Origin: Cystobasidiopsis lactophilus
Lineage: Eukaryota; Basidiomycota; Agaricostilbomycetes; Agaricostilbales; Chionosphaeraceae
NCBI GenBank assembly: GCA_001599975.1
Contig: BCIO01000002.1
Location: forward strand, 3,111,883 to 3,175,882
Reading direction: 5' to 3'
Length of the DNA: 64,000 bases
This document shows, piece after piece, positions 43,901 to 56,812 of the stretch; position 1 is the first letter of the stretch, and each line of letters opens with the position of its first letter. The notes under the pieces are model-generated. The model made no database searches. It saw only the letters and a list, made by a program, of their open reading frames with translations, and was not told the DNA's origin. The translations under genes and the position numbers were made by a program.

Positions 43901-46900
43901 GCTCAGACTTGAGAACAGCGTTCAGCGATTGGGTTTGCAAGGATGCTGGTGTCATGGTGAAGTTGACAAAAGTGACGCGGGAGCAGATGTCGGGCGGAAA
44001 GTCGATGGAAGGGTCGCGAGTCGCCAAAAACATAGTGAAGGAAGGCGAGAAGTCGATGTCCTGGTTGCCGAGGCGGATCAAGACGCGACCTCCTGCTCGC
44101 CGCAGCTCTTTGTTTAGGACCGGATTGAGGATGGGGTCAAGGTGTTCCACGTCTTGCACCAGAAGAGGCGTCCCGAAGCGCAAGGCCGATTCGAGCTGCT
44201 TGACAAAGGCCTCGTCCAAGAAGCTGGTGACTGTAAGCTTGCGGTCTTGATATTGGCGCTGCAAAAAGGTGGTGGCCTGGCCCGACGGGTCGATCAGGAG
44301 AGGGTAGCGGTTGAAGCGGGAGATCATGATGGCATTCTCGGTCGAGAGGTCGTCAGTCGGCAGCGAGTTGGCCTGCCACTGGAGCCTGGCGTCCACGGAA
44401 GAAAGGTATTCGACGAAGGACAGGTCGGGCTTGAAGTGGATGTTGGCGGCTTGCAAGTGGTGCGTCCAAAGCTCCAACATGTCTTGGCGGTAGCTTTGGT
44501 CGAAGTAGCCGCCGTAGGCCAAGAATGCCGCTGACAGCAGGACGTCGCCTGCAACCGTGGCCATGGATTGCGCGAAAGTCTGGCTGCCTGCCTCCCATCG
44601 CTCACGCTCGCTGCTCAAGCTGTCCAGCAGCTTGACACTGCGGTCGACGCGGTTTGCCACGGTCTCCATCTCGGTTTTGATGGCTTGGACTTGAGAGATG
44701 AGGGCGGCATATTCTTCTTTGTAGCGACCGATGGATGCTCCGAGTTCATCGATCATTTGGACAGTTGACTCCTGTGAGCAACGGATCAGCACCTGACGTG
44801 TCAGCAGTGGAGAAAAAGGTCGCACCGCCTGCTTTTGCGTGGCCGTAGCTTTGCTTTCCAAGGAGAGGACTTCGTTGCGCAAGGGTCCAACCTTGTCCAA
44901 GATCTCGGAAAAGCCCACTTGCGCCACGACCCACTTGACCAGGGGGCCGCAAGCTTTCGAGGCACGGTTCACCGCCTCAAAGTTGAAGGTCGGCTTGCTG
45001 AGGTAGTCGTTCTGCATGAGTCTGCGTAGAGCGGGCGTCATGCTGCGCTGAGTGTCAAAGTTGACGATTGAGGAAATGAAATCGTCGCGGCGGATGATGC
45101 CTTGGACCGCCTTCCAAGAGTCGAAACGATGACCAAGGACCGTGCAAACTGATTCCATGGCGAGCTTGACTGCTTCGGGAGGGTTGGCCATGGAGCGCAC
45201 TTCAGTGAGCTGCTGTTTCTTGATGTTGCTGACGGCCGCCTGCGCTTCTTCGACGGCGGGTTCGGCAGCGGCAAGGTCCTGCATGACGATGGCCTTGCGC
45301 TCGGCAATGTCTGCGTTCTGCTTTTGCAGGTTCGTCTGCAGTTCCATGGAAGCCAGCTTTTGCTGCTCCGCTTCCTGCTGGTCGGCGACCATCTTCTGCA
45401 ATTTGTCATTGGCTTCGGCGTTCTTCGCCTCCAGCTGGCTCTTCTTGACCGCCAGGCTCTTGCGCAGCTCTTCGACTTGGCGCACAGTTTGCAGCAGCTT
45501 TTCTAGGCCAACGTTGAGGTGGCGCTGCTGCTCCTCGAGCTCGTCGCGCTTTTCGGTGAACAGGTGAACGTAGTGCGAGATGAAGTCGAGGTAGTGTCGG
45601 GGCGTTACTGAGACGAGGCGGCCCTTTTGCGTCTCCAGCATCTTGTTGAGGCGGTAGATGGACATGTGCACGAAGACAAAGGCGTTCGTCACGGCTTCAC
45701 GGTGGCTGGGCGGCAGGCGAAGCTGGCGATAGGCAACGGGGAAGCCGTCGATGCTGCCACCGACGTAGTCGCCCTTTTCGAGGTCGAGAGAGGACGTAAA
45801 CTCGCTGCCGACTTGGTAGAAAGCCTGGTCAGACCAGTCGCCGAACCAGTCGAGGACGCATCGGTTGTACAGGGCCGGCGAGGTGGCGGCCTTCGACGAC
45901 AGGTCTTTGTCCGAAGGGTTCATGGTGAAGACGACGTGAAGGTTCTTCGCCACCTGCTGCGTGAACCATTTGTAAAGCTCTTCGGGCGTGTCGAGCATGA
46001 GGCCGTCCCTTGTTGAGCCCTCTTTGCAGGCGGTCATCAAGCTGGAATGCTCGTCGCCCTCGAACAAGCCGGGCACTTCAGCATTGGCGAGTAGGGTGTT
46101 CATCCTCTCCAAAAAACCAGAGTCGAGCACGTTCGACTCGTCCATGATGAAGCAGATCTTCTCGCCCTTGCAGCCGGCACGTCGCAGAACGGTCCGCAGA
46201 TCTTCGTCGAAGTCGTCGCCGGTGTATCTGTTGCTGACCTTGATTTGAAAGATGCTGAGACCGTTCATCCACGCCACAAAGCGAGATAGCGTGGTCTGGG
46301 CTCGCTAGTCAGCAACCTTAGAGCGTGCATCAGCAAGCAGCCTACCTTGCCGGAGCCAGAGACGCCAATCAGGAGGAGGTGCCCTTGAACTTGTCTGAAA
46401 ACGCGGTCGATGCGGAGGACATGATCAAGGACGTCGTTGAAGAGGACCAGAGGAACATCGAGCTCTTCCTCGTAGAACACGCGCAGCCGAGCCTTGGTGA
46501 ACTCGCGCAGTTCTTCGCGGTCAACGGAAATGTAGTTCTTGGAAGTCCAGTTGGAGAAAAGGATCGGCCGGGCGAGCGCTTCGGTTTTGTCCAGTGTCGG
46601 GAAGTGCCGTAGCGCGACTTCGTCAACGAGGGCGTCCGTCCATGCGCGTTCTTCTTCGTTGACCAACCGGTCTTGAAAGAGGCGCAGCGCCTCGTGGGCC
46701 CAAACCCTGACCAGACCTTCCACCGACAGCGTCTCCAGCGGCCTGATAGTCTCATAGAGACCACGGACCCATCGGCTGAGCTCTCTGGGCGAGTAGACGT
46801 AATGTGATTGGACGTCTGGGGTGAAGCGCTTTTGGCTGGCGAGATAGAAATCGACCATGGCCGCGGTCAGAGGCTCGGCAAACGACCGCAAAGCCGGGAT

Positions 46901-49900
46901 GACTTTGAGGATGGCGCGGTTGAAGGTTGAGTAGATCTGGTTCAACGAGATCTCTCCGGGATAATCGACCATGACCAGAGGTGCGTGGCGGAGGAAACGG
47001 TGGGACAGCGGCACTCGGCCAGGATCTGTTGGCGGGTTGCAGGCGCCCACAAACTGGATGCGCTCCAGAGACACCCAGCTCTGGTCTTTGGGGCGCCAAA
47101 AGCCACCGCGTTCGACCAGTTGTCTCATGAAGGCAATGACACGCTGCGTGCCATATTTGTCTTCGGCAGGCAGATTGATCTCATCGCAAAAGACGACGAT
47201 CCAGCGGCCGATCGCCACTGGAGCCAGGATGGTTCCGTTCGGCGTTTTGCGGTACTCGCAATACTGGTCGAAGGTCTTGAGGATGAGCTCGGGTGTGGTG
47301 GCGGACGAGAAATTGAGCCCCACAACCTCCATGTTGCTGAGCTTGCGCAGAGCAGCAAAGAGGGTCATGGTCTTGCCCGAACCGGGCGGCCCGCACAGCA
47401 GGAGCGGCTTGTGCTCTTCAAGCCACGAGTAGAGCACATCCTCGTGGCGGACCGTATCCAACGTTGGGATGACCACGTCGCTGGCCGTCACGCTGTGCGT
47501 TTCAACCTCGATGGCCGGCACGGAGGCTTGCCAAGTGACCCATTCGCCGGCAGGCAGGCGCACGTCGAAATCAATCAGGGAGCCGCCGCTGGTCATTGGC
47601 AAGTCGATGGCGGTGTGGTTGCGGAGGAAGCTGCCCATGGCGGCTCGAGTATCGAGGCTGCAATCACCGGTGAACGACCAGACCAGCGCGAGGATGAAGC
47701 GCTTGGACGTGAAGGCCTTGATCTTCTCTTCGTCCAAGGGGAAGTCAGGGTGCAAGTTGTTGTACTCGATGATGCTGCGGGCGGTCTTGTTGAGCAGAGA
47801 GAAGAAAGTGATCAGGGCGCGCATTTGAGTGAAGTCCATGATGTGGTCCTGCTCTTGCGCGAACTGAAGGGCAGCTGGTACCATCGCCTCCGGGCCGATC
47901 ATCAAAGGCTCGACAATCTTGACCACCAGCTGCTGGACAGGCAAAGGCGAGGTAGACAGCTCGTCCGATGTCTCCAAAGGCGTCGAGCCCAAGAGGTTAA
48001 GATGATGTCGAATGACCATTTCTGACGAGACGGTGTCCTCTGAAAACCACACCATACCGCAGCGCGACACCGTGGCCAGCGTGGCGTATTTGAGGGTCTC
48101 CACTTCAAAAAGGATGCGAACGTTGGGCGGGAATGTGAGCCGCTCGCCGTTAGGAAGGGTGAGCAGTTTGTTGTCATCAAGAACACTGGAGAAAGCGGTC
48201 AGCCGGCACAGTGACTGCAGCTCCTAGAGCAAGAGTCATTCACCTGTTCAAGTTTTCGACCCACTCTGGATCGACGTCGCCGTCGAACACGATCCAATGG
48301 CGTCGGCCTTCTTCGCCGCGGGCGTTGTCGACAATCTTGCGGAGGGTGTGGGTGAAAAGCCCGTCGGTCCACTCCCGAGTCGTCGGATCCAGCACGCCAT
48401 AGAGCTGCTCCTTCGAAAGGGCTTTGGGCTCTATGACGTATGAAGCAGATTCGACGCCACTGAGACGCTCTAGAGCCGCCAGTAAAACGCGCCAGGCGGT
48501 CGACTTGCCAGACGCAGATGGCCCGACAAGCATCACACCATGCTATTTGGTCAGTATCAGCTGGAGTGCTTGGTGAAGAGGACTAGGACGAGAAGAACCT
48601 GAATATTTTGGATCTGGTACAGCTGGAGCGCCTTGGTGACCCAGAGGTCCTCGGTGACCAGGTTCATCTCGGCCGCCACATCGCGAATATGCTGGGTCAG
48701 CTGGTCCAGGTCGACTGGAACCACTGCGATGCCTGGGAAGACGTCCGAGAGCAGACTGGTCTCAGGGCTTAGCAAAGGGCCACAGTCGAAAATAGCCGCG
48801 CATCGAGGACAAACCTGGTGAGGAGAGGAGCATCGTCGGCGACGAGCTTCGGAACGATCGTTTCGCGGATGCTCTGGATCAGAATCTCTTGTTCTTGCAC
48901 GTCAACATCGGACGTTGACCCGGCCAAAGAGGGATCTTTGAGAAGGCGGGCCCTCTTGAGATGGCCGGCAGACACCAGAACGGCCTTCAAAGCGCGCAAA
49001 CCAAAGTCGTAATGCGGTTCGCGGGAAAGCTGTTCTTGGCAGAGCTGGAAAAAGGGCACAACTTTGGAGGCGAGCTTCTCGGCCGTGCGAAAGCCTTGGG
49101 AGAAAAGCATGACCTGGGAGATCAGCTCCAAGTCGGGTCGGGTCATGGACATGCTGCGGAAGAGCTTCTTCAAATTGTCCGGAAGGTTGGAGCGACCAGC
49201 GTAGCCAGGGTTCATCTGTTATTCGAGAATCAGGGGCGCTTTGGGCTACATGGAAGTCGAAATGCTGTCTCACGGTGATGAAGATGCCCGTGTTCGGATT
49301 GACGCTGACGGATTTGCCGACGAGGTCGATTGAGACTTGCTTGCTACGGAGCAAGTCGGCCAGGCCCAATTGAATGCTCTGGATTTGCTGGGAAACGGCC
49401 GAGAGGATGCGCTCGTCTAGGCGATTGAACTCATCGAAGCAGCCCCAAGCACCGACTTGGCACAGCCCGACAAAGATGCGGCCCATGGCTTGGAAGTCGA
49501 AGGTTTCGTCGCAGCAGAAAACGAGCACGAAACGACCCAGCTGGGCGCCAAGCGCCTTCACGGATTCGGTTTTGCCTGCGCTGGTCTGTCAGCGCCACAA
49601 AAAGGTCTTGCGCAATCCAGAAGCCTCACCCGTCCCTGCGGGACCAAACGGAGACCCTCCTAATCTGTCGCCCAGAGCCATCGTCAAGGTCGCGAAGCAA
49701 CGATCAGTCAACGGCGTTTGGACCAGCTTGTCGGCGAGTCCGAGGTATTCCCAGCCGTAGGAAAAGTCGTTGCTGGCCATGCTGACCCGGACGTGGCGGC
49801 TCTCACTCGAGTAGTAGAAGCGCATGTGGTAAAGCCAGTCGAAAGATTTGGCTGAAGAGGTGCTTTTGGTCTGTAGTTGGCGCAAGACGTCGCGCTGGTG

Positions 49901-52900
49901 GACGAGTTCAGTGATCATGTGTTCGAGCTTGCGTCGGTCCATGGCCGGCAGTGGCTCTAAAACGGCGTCGGCGAGTAGATCAAGGGCTTGTAGTGTGGTT
50001 TTCAGGACATCAGCGACATCTTGGCTAGCCAGCGCGGCTTCGGTCACGGCTGTCCACTGGATCTGAACGGCGAGAATAACCAGCTGTGCCGGAAACTTGG
50101 TGATCCAGTTGACGAGGTCGGCCTTGTTGAACGTCGTGGACGTGAAGAAGGCTTGCAGGTCTTGCAGGGCGGCGCCAAGGAGAGCCGCCAAAGAAGAACG
50201 CATTTCTTGTTCGAGGCGGGCCAACCAATCATTGATCTTGGGGTATTCAGCCAGCCGGATGGGGTTGACGAAGCGCACCGTTTCGCCTTCTACCGAGCAC
50301 ATGCCCTGGAGTTCAGTGAGGTCGGCATCGATTTGGAGGCTTGCGATGCCAGCGAACATCTTGCGCAAGTGCTTGCACACTCTAAGGATGTCTTTGCTGT
50401 TGCCGATAATCTCCAACAGGTCCTCGTCGCCAACGAAGTAGAACCGGGGGAAGGTGGACCGTTCGCGCTCCAGGTACTCGCCGAGCGCTTTCTGTATCCG
50501 CGAAAGGAGCTCGACGAGGCGCTCAAGGGACTTTTGGATGCCGGGAATTTGGAGGACATCGAGGACGAACGGCGATTTGAGGACCTTCTTCATCAGAGCG
50601 AGAAACTCGGAATCGATGCTGGCGAAGCGCTGCGACTCCATCGGCAACAGGTGCTTGATGTCGGCCGAGCCCGAGAAAATGCCCCTGTCATTGATTTAGA
50701 ACGGAGCTAAGTCCTTGGCGCCTCAAATGGAAAACCTACTCGAGGTAAACCCATTGCCGCTGCACGTCCACCCAGACGTCGAAAAGGACATGGACGCGAT
50801 TCAGCTTGTCCTCCCAGGCCAATGCCTCTTCTTCGAAGACCTTATAGTACGGCGAAAGCTTCATGGCGGTCAAGGAGTTGAGGTTCTCTTGACACTTGCT
50901 GAACAGGTCGTCCCAGCCGCGGATCAGGCGAGTCTTTTGCTGGTAGTTGACCAGGTCCAGAGAGTAATTGGACCAGACGTCTTTCACCGTCTTGATGAAC
51001 TCTTCGAGGCCGAGCTCGCCTTGGGCTTGGATGACAATGTCTTTGATAACCGGCTCGTTCCGCTTGAGGTCGAAGTCCCACACCGTGCCCAGGGTCATGG
51101 CGCTGGCGAGATAGCTTGCGCCCGGCTTGAGCGCCTTGTAAAGCGAGCGCCAATGCCGTTCGCGCATGGCCTCGGACTTGAGCTCTGTCACGAGGGGATT
51201 GGACTTGAGATAACCTCGCACCGTCTCTTGCACATATTCGAAGGCGGCGTACTGCCGCATCTTGCTCGGCATCTCGCGGGTTGAAGCCAGCAAGGTGTCC
51301 AGGCCTTGGCGAAGCTTGCGTGGCTGCAGCTGCGCCCATGGCGTTTCCCGCAGGTCGGCGATCGAGGACCAGATGCCGGACAGAGCCGCCCACACGGCCT
51401 TCAGATCGCGAACTTCTTCAGTGATGGGCACCAAGCGCTCATCCGCTTTGCTCTCGAGTTTGAGTGCGTCCTTGGCACGGCACACCATGTCGTGGTCGTC
51501 CTTGAGCCGCTCCACCCGCACCTCAAAAGCCTGCACGATTTGAAGGGCGGTTTCGGCCTTGAGGGAGCCCTGGATCGGCTTCTCTTGCTCCCATTGTTGC
51601 ATGATCTCGCCGATGCGGTTGTGCACGTTGCGGTCCTCGGCGAGGATTTTGACTTGTAAGCCGGCGAACTGGTCCTCGATAGACTTGCGTTGGCGCGCAA
51701 GGATGTCACTGAAGGCCGACCACTCGCCTTCGACTGCGTCGACGTACAGCCAATCCGAGGCGAACTGAAAACGGTGGCGCTCGAGCGACTTTTGACCGGG
51801 GCCGAACAGCTCGATTTGGGGCTCCCATTTGGACATCTTCTTTTCGAGGTCTTGGACGAACGTGATGAAGGTGACGGCTTGAGCGGTGGAAGAGGCGTCA
51901 ATGGAGTGGCGTTCGAGTTCTTGTCGGGCCTTCAAGATTTCTGCGTGCGTGTCCTTCATGGCCAATCCCAGCTTGGACCCAAACTTGGACACAATGTCCC
52001 GCTGCCATGCGTCGTACTTGGCGTTGACCTTCGCCTGCACTTGCTCGTACTTGACGACCGCGATGCCACCAGCAAAGTGGCGCTCAGTTTCAGAAACGTC
52101 GAAGGTGGCCCTGGTGCGGCGGATCTCTTGCAGGAGCTGCTGCCAGAGGTGCAAGTTTTCGCCGAGCTTGGCAAAAACTGCCTCCGCCTCCAAGTCCCAC
52201 AGAGACTGGAAGCGCAGCCATTTGGAGACGTAGGACGCCAACTCGGCCACCTGGGCCTCCACAAGCTGGAAGGGTTGGGCGAGGACGGCCGGCTCCAATC
52301 GGGCGATCTAGGTGCGTCATCAGCCTCTTACACAAGTCAACCACAGACGAGTCAGCATACCAGTGAGGTATAGAGCGTGGCGTCGGGGGTCGATGTTTGA
52401 ATCTTGAGGCCTATCTCGTACCGGGACGACTGGATGCGCGTGAGGTTGCACACCACGCCGAGCCAGTTTTGGAGGACTCCGAACCACTGCGCACGGGTAT
52501 GTTCGATGGGAGGGTCGAGGTAGATGAATTGGTTTTTGATGCGAACTTCGTGCGCAAGAATAGGAAAGTGGAGAGGGTGCTCTGCGGTGGCCTTCGCGGA
52601 AGAGCTGCCGGCCAGCTGGTCACAGAAAATGCCAATAGCTGTCTTCAGCCGAACCATCAGCACGCTCTCGATGCGGGTGTCGAGCTCTGCGACCCAAGAA
52701 TCGAGATTGGCGTAGCCTTCGAGGCTCAATTGATCGACCTGCCAGCCCAGATCAGCTTGGCACGTTGGCGAGGATCAGTAGTAAAATTTGACCACTCACA
52801 GTCTTTTGGATCTTGGCAAGCAAGCTGGAGAAGGCATCAGTAGTAAAGGGGCAAGAAGACAACTCAGCGACTGTTTTATCCAAATTGGCGCTCATCTCGA

Positions 52901-55900
52901 TCAGCGCGTCGCACCGGTCTTGGAACACGGACACGGTCGACGCAAACTCCTTGACGTAGAGGCCATGGCGGCCTTCGCGAGCAGCGAGGCCGCTGGTGGA
53001 ACCTGCCGAATCCAATCCGGCGGAAGGCGTAGAAGTGATGAACGTGGTGAAGTGCTCCCAGCGGTAGCTCATGCCCTTGGAAACCATGTCTTGCGCGCCG
53101 TTGCGGTAGTCGACAATGAGATGAGCAATGCCCGGGTTAGCGTTGACGCGGTCGACCGTCTGCAAATAGGTGCGGACCGTCTCCATCAGCGAAACCTGAG
53201 AAAGTTCTGGCATGAGGAGAAGTCGCAGCGTCTGAAAGGTACGACCTCACGGCATGAGGATAGACGCGCTTTGCGTCTTTGGCTGTGTTATTGATAGTGT
53301 GGGGCACTTGAAATCCGAGCCACAGCAAGTTGCGCACTTCTTTGAAAAGCCTAGATCCCACGTCCATGCCTTAGCTAGCTCTGACATCCGACAGGGAAGC
53401 GAAGCCCCTTACGTGATGATTTGAGGATCAAAGTTAACTCTGAGCTGCAGCTGCCCGCCCTTGGCGCGGTTCTTCGCAATGTCGAACAGCCGGCCATAGA
53501 TTTGCAGGTCCCGTCGGTTGATCTCGTGAAGCCAGGCATCGTAAATGGGCCTAGTGTCCAGCTTGCGCCGAAAGCTGGCGCTCTCAGCCTGGAGCTTTTG
53601 ACCATCAGCGTAGAGTTCCCAGCCTTTGCCAAGGACGTCCTCGACCCGGCGCATGTGTGCAAAGAGCTGGCGCTCAATCTGCTTGGCCCATATGATGGCG
53701 CCAGAGATGGGCTGCAGGTCGCGAAGCTGAGAAGAATGAAACGCCTCCGAGTTCTGCAGGCAGCGCCGCGCAGCGTCAGCGGACTGCATATGTCTTAAAG
53801 CACTGGAAACAAACCCTGTAGCTGGCTTTGAACTTGTCTTGCAAGCGGCGAATGTCCTCTTTGACGGAGTCGATGAGCTGAGTTTGCCACTCTTGGATGG
53901 CGCCTCGAATCTTGGGCCGCACGAAGAGGGCGTTGAATTTGGAGAAAACACGAAACATGGCGGCGGCATTCCGTGCGGCTCCCAGATGCTCGCGCAGTTG
54001 AGCGATGATGCGGTTCTCGACGCGCGACACCCTTTCGTTGTAAGTCGACTCGGCGGCGATCCAGATCTCCGTGCCCTCTATGGAAAACAGAACGCTGATA
54101 TGTTGAGAAGCTTTTGCGGTTGCATCCCAAAGGAGAAAGCTCACCGTTGGAAATGTCCAAGACGTCGACGCCCTTGACGGCTTCGTACGCCAGCCGGACC
54201 TCCTCTTCCATCTCGACCTCGCCAAACTCCTGAGCCAGCTCGGCTTCCTTGCTGGCCGACTTGAGGTCAAGCAGACCCATGCCAATTAAGCCTTTGGTAG
54301 GAGACAGCATCTGGCGCAGCTGCTCGTGCTGCTTGCGAAATTGGCGGAGGTAGGTGATTTGGCTCTGAAGCTTGGCGTGGGCGGGCGCAATCTTGATGGG
54401 GATAAACTTCTCGGAGCGCTTGCGGGTGACCTCGCGCGCGACGTTGGTGAACTCCTTGATCGACTCGTCCCAGGTCTGGAAGACGGTGGCGGCGGAGGAC
54501 ATGGCCCTTTCGAAGTGGTCGTACTCGAGATACATGAGCCTCAGGCTGCCCAAAACGCGGGCCAGCTGGTCGTTGAGGTCTTTGGAGATGGCTTCCACCA
54601 GAGGCAGAGCGCGGCGGATGGGATAGGGCGAGAGCTTGAGCTTCTTGTTGATATGGGCGAAGATGAGGACCAAGGCCTCTTGGATCTTGTCCAGATCAGT
54701 CGCTGCCAAGAGCTCGTTCAAAGGGAAATCCTTCATCAGCTGGTTGTACTTGTGCACTGCGATCAAGTTCCAAATGAGCAAAGGGGATGGCTGAGCACAA
54801 AAGCTTCAACCCACCCATGTCGGTCGCTTCCTTGAGCCCCGTGTCTGCCACAAAAGAAACAGTGGCCTGGAAGCGCTTGGCATGTCGGAGAATGTCGAGC
54901 GTCAGAACGATGGGCTCGCTGCGCAGCTGCTCCTCGATGCCCTCGAGTGCCCTTTCCATCGACAGCCAAAAGTTGATCTCTTGCGAGGCTGTGCCCGAGC
55001 TGACCTCCCTGTTGAGCTTCGTGACGTTTTGGATTTCCTTGATCCACGAGTTGACCTCGGACTGGATCTTGTTGAGGAAGGACGAGTCGGAGACGGTGGC
55101 TTGGTCCATGGCTTCGGGCGCCACCTTGATGGTCTCGGCGTGGCAGCGCTCGATGGTGCGTTGGATGAGGGGGTGAACGGGCAGCTGAATGTCCGGCACC
55201 TCGACGTTCTGCTGGAGGTGCAGCAGCGAGAGCTCGAGCTCGGCGAACTTCTTCTTGGTCATGGGGATGCCCATCTTGGCGTCAGCAGCGTCCTTGGACT
55301 TGGAGTTGTTGGCGTCCATTTGGGAGCGCTTGCCGGCCTTGGAGTTGACGTAGGCGTCGAAGAAGGGGGCGACGGCGAGGTGCACGAGCGAGTGCAGCGT
55401 TTCGTAAGGGTTCGTGAGTGAAGTCGTAGCCGAGCCATCAGCTGAAGGAGCAGCGGCGTCCCCTGATGGCAGTGCAGCATCAGCGTTGGCCGGGCCGAAC
55501 AGGTTGAGGACGTGGATCTGGAGGTCGAGGGGCCTGGCGGTGTCCAGCACTGGGACCCGCTTGATGAAGGCCAGGGTGCACACGATGGCAGGGTGGTAGG
55601 CGACCTCGTAAGAGACGGCATAGGCGAAGCTGACGGCCTCGTCTGTGCTCCGTGGCAGCGGTGAGCATTGACCTTTGCCGCCAAAATAAATAGAGGCCAG
55701 ACTTGCCCTCCGTCTCGACCCTGGATTTGTGGATGTAGAGCGCTTTGTGGGCCTCCTCCTTGGCAAAGCGAGCCACTTTGTCGGCAACGTCGGCCTGGGC
55801 GAAGAGCAAAGTGGTGTGCTTGTCAGAAGCGGAGGTCAGAAGTCGAAGCAGCGACTCCAAATAAGAGCGCAGCGCAGCCGGGTCGTAACCTGCCAGGCTG

Positions 55901-55935
55901 TCGGCCAACCCTTCTGAGCTGCCTGAAGCCTGCAT
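40972..55935 (-). CDS. DYN1: Cytoplasmic dynein heavy chain
   Basis: Minus-end microtubule motor. Nearly 15 kb with at least 15 introns, roughly 4,500 residues. First exons: 55935-55707, 55642-54815, 54756-54145, 54077-53815, then from 53783. The tail includes [16 protein letters not shown] near 53350, and the linker spans about 52300-49650. AAA1 P-loop GPAGTG|KTES crosses an intron near 49600. AAA2 GPSASGKST is near 48520, AAA3 GPPGSGKT near 47380, AAA4 GVSGSGK|TTLSR near 46340. Stalk coiled coils and the microtubule-binding domain lie at about 45560-44600 ([24 protein letters not shown]). AAA5 is degenerate (LLIDPSGQA, about 44300), AAA6 at 42.7-41.8 kb, and the C-terminal cap ends at 40972. 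Intron 1 is GC-AG (GG|GCAAGT). The exon 4/5 junction implies a 31-nt intron. It is a single gene, not split. Confidence 0.95.
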
Positions 55936-56812
55936 CGCGGGCCCGGTCGTCGTTTGGGGCTCTAGCGAGGCGGTTGCTGTGGTCAGAGCCTTCGGCCACT
56001 GGCATTGGACGCGGCCGTCTGCGCTTGTTCCGCGTCAGCCAGCTTCTGCTACTTCTGTGACTTCAATTTGAACATGTTTGTTACATTTGAACTACCCTGC
56101 TCTGCCCAGAGTCCTTGCGAGCGTACCTTCGCCCTTGCATTGCGCGCATGACTGCTCATCTTGACCCTGCCTGTCCTCGTTTGCCGTCGCCTTGCCTTCG
56201 ATGATGCAACATCTTGCACGACCTTTTGGAGCTGGATTCGCGTGAGATAAGACGTTTACAGCAGTTTCTGGCCTGTGAACGAGACACATTCGAGAGTTCG
56301 CCATCGGACGGAGTGTGCTGAAGACACAGCGCGTCTAAGGCTTTCTGCCTCTCCAGCCAGTCGACAAGACAGCCGATCATGGGCCACACTTTCGCTTATG
56401 AGCTGCCGTCTTTCCGGTTCCAGCTTGAGGAGTGATTCTAGCTTGGCCGCTTCCACAGCTCCTCCCTTCAAAGAAGTTGTTGTTCGGACTCCTTCTGCGT
56501 TGTCTCGTGTTCTTTGTTTTGTTCTTACCTTGTGAACGTAGCAGGAAACATAGCTCTGCATAAGCAGAGGAAATGTGGAGCTACGCTGCACTGACAGAGG
56601 AATTCCGTCTTTCTGCCCTGTAAAGCTCTGCAATATCATGATACCAATACACAATAATGCATCTGCTTGTAGAGTGCCTTCCGAAAGTCTCCCTAGCCCT
56701 TGCCCTCTCAAAAGCCTGGGGTGCGGCATGCCGTCCAAACTTTTCGAGTCGCAGGTTGACATCTTGGAGAGCATCTATCATCACACTCTTGCACAAAACT
56801 CACTAACTGTAC
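55936..56812. other. Divergent promoter region, no supported gene
   Basis: About 880 bp between the dynein start (minus) and the DHA2 transporter start (plus). Open frames of 60-170 codons here have no motif and no consistent splicing. Confidence 0.45.

Noticed and set aside
45142-45567. Long open frames on the plus strand opposite dynein
   Set aside because: They are mirror frames of the dynein coding strand with low-complexity Ser/Cys content.
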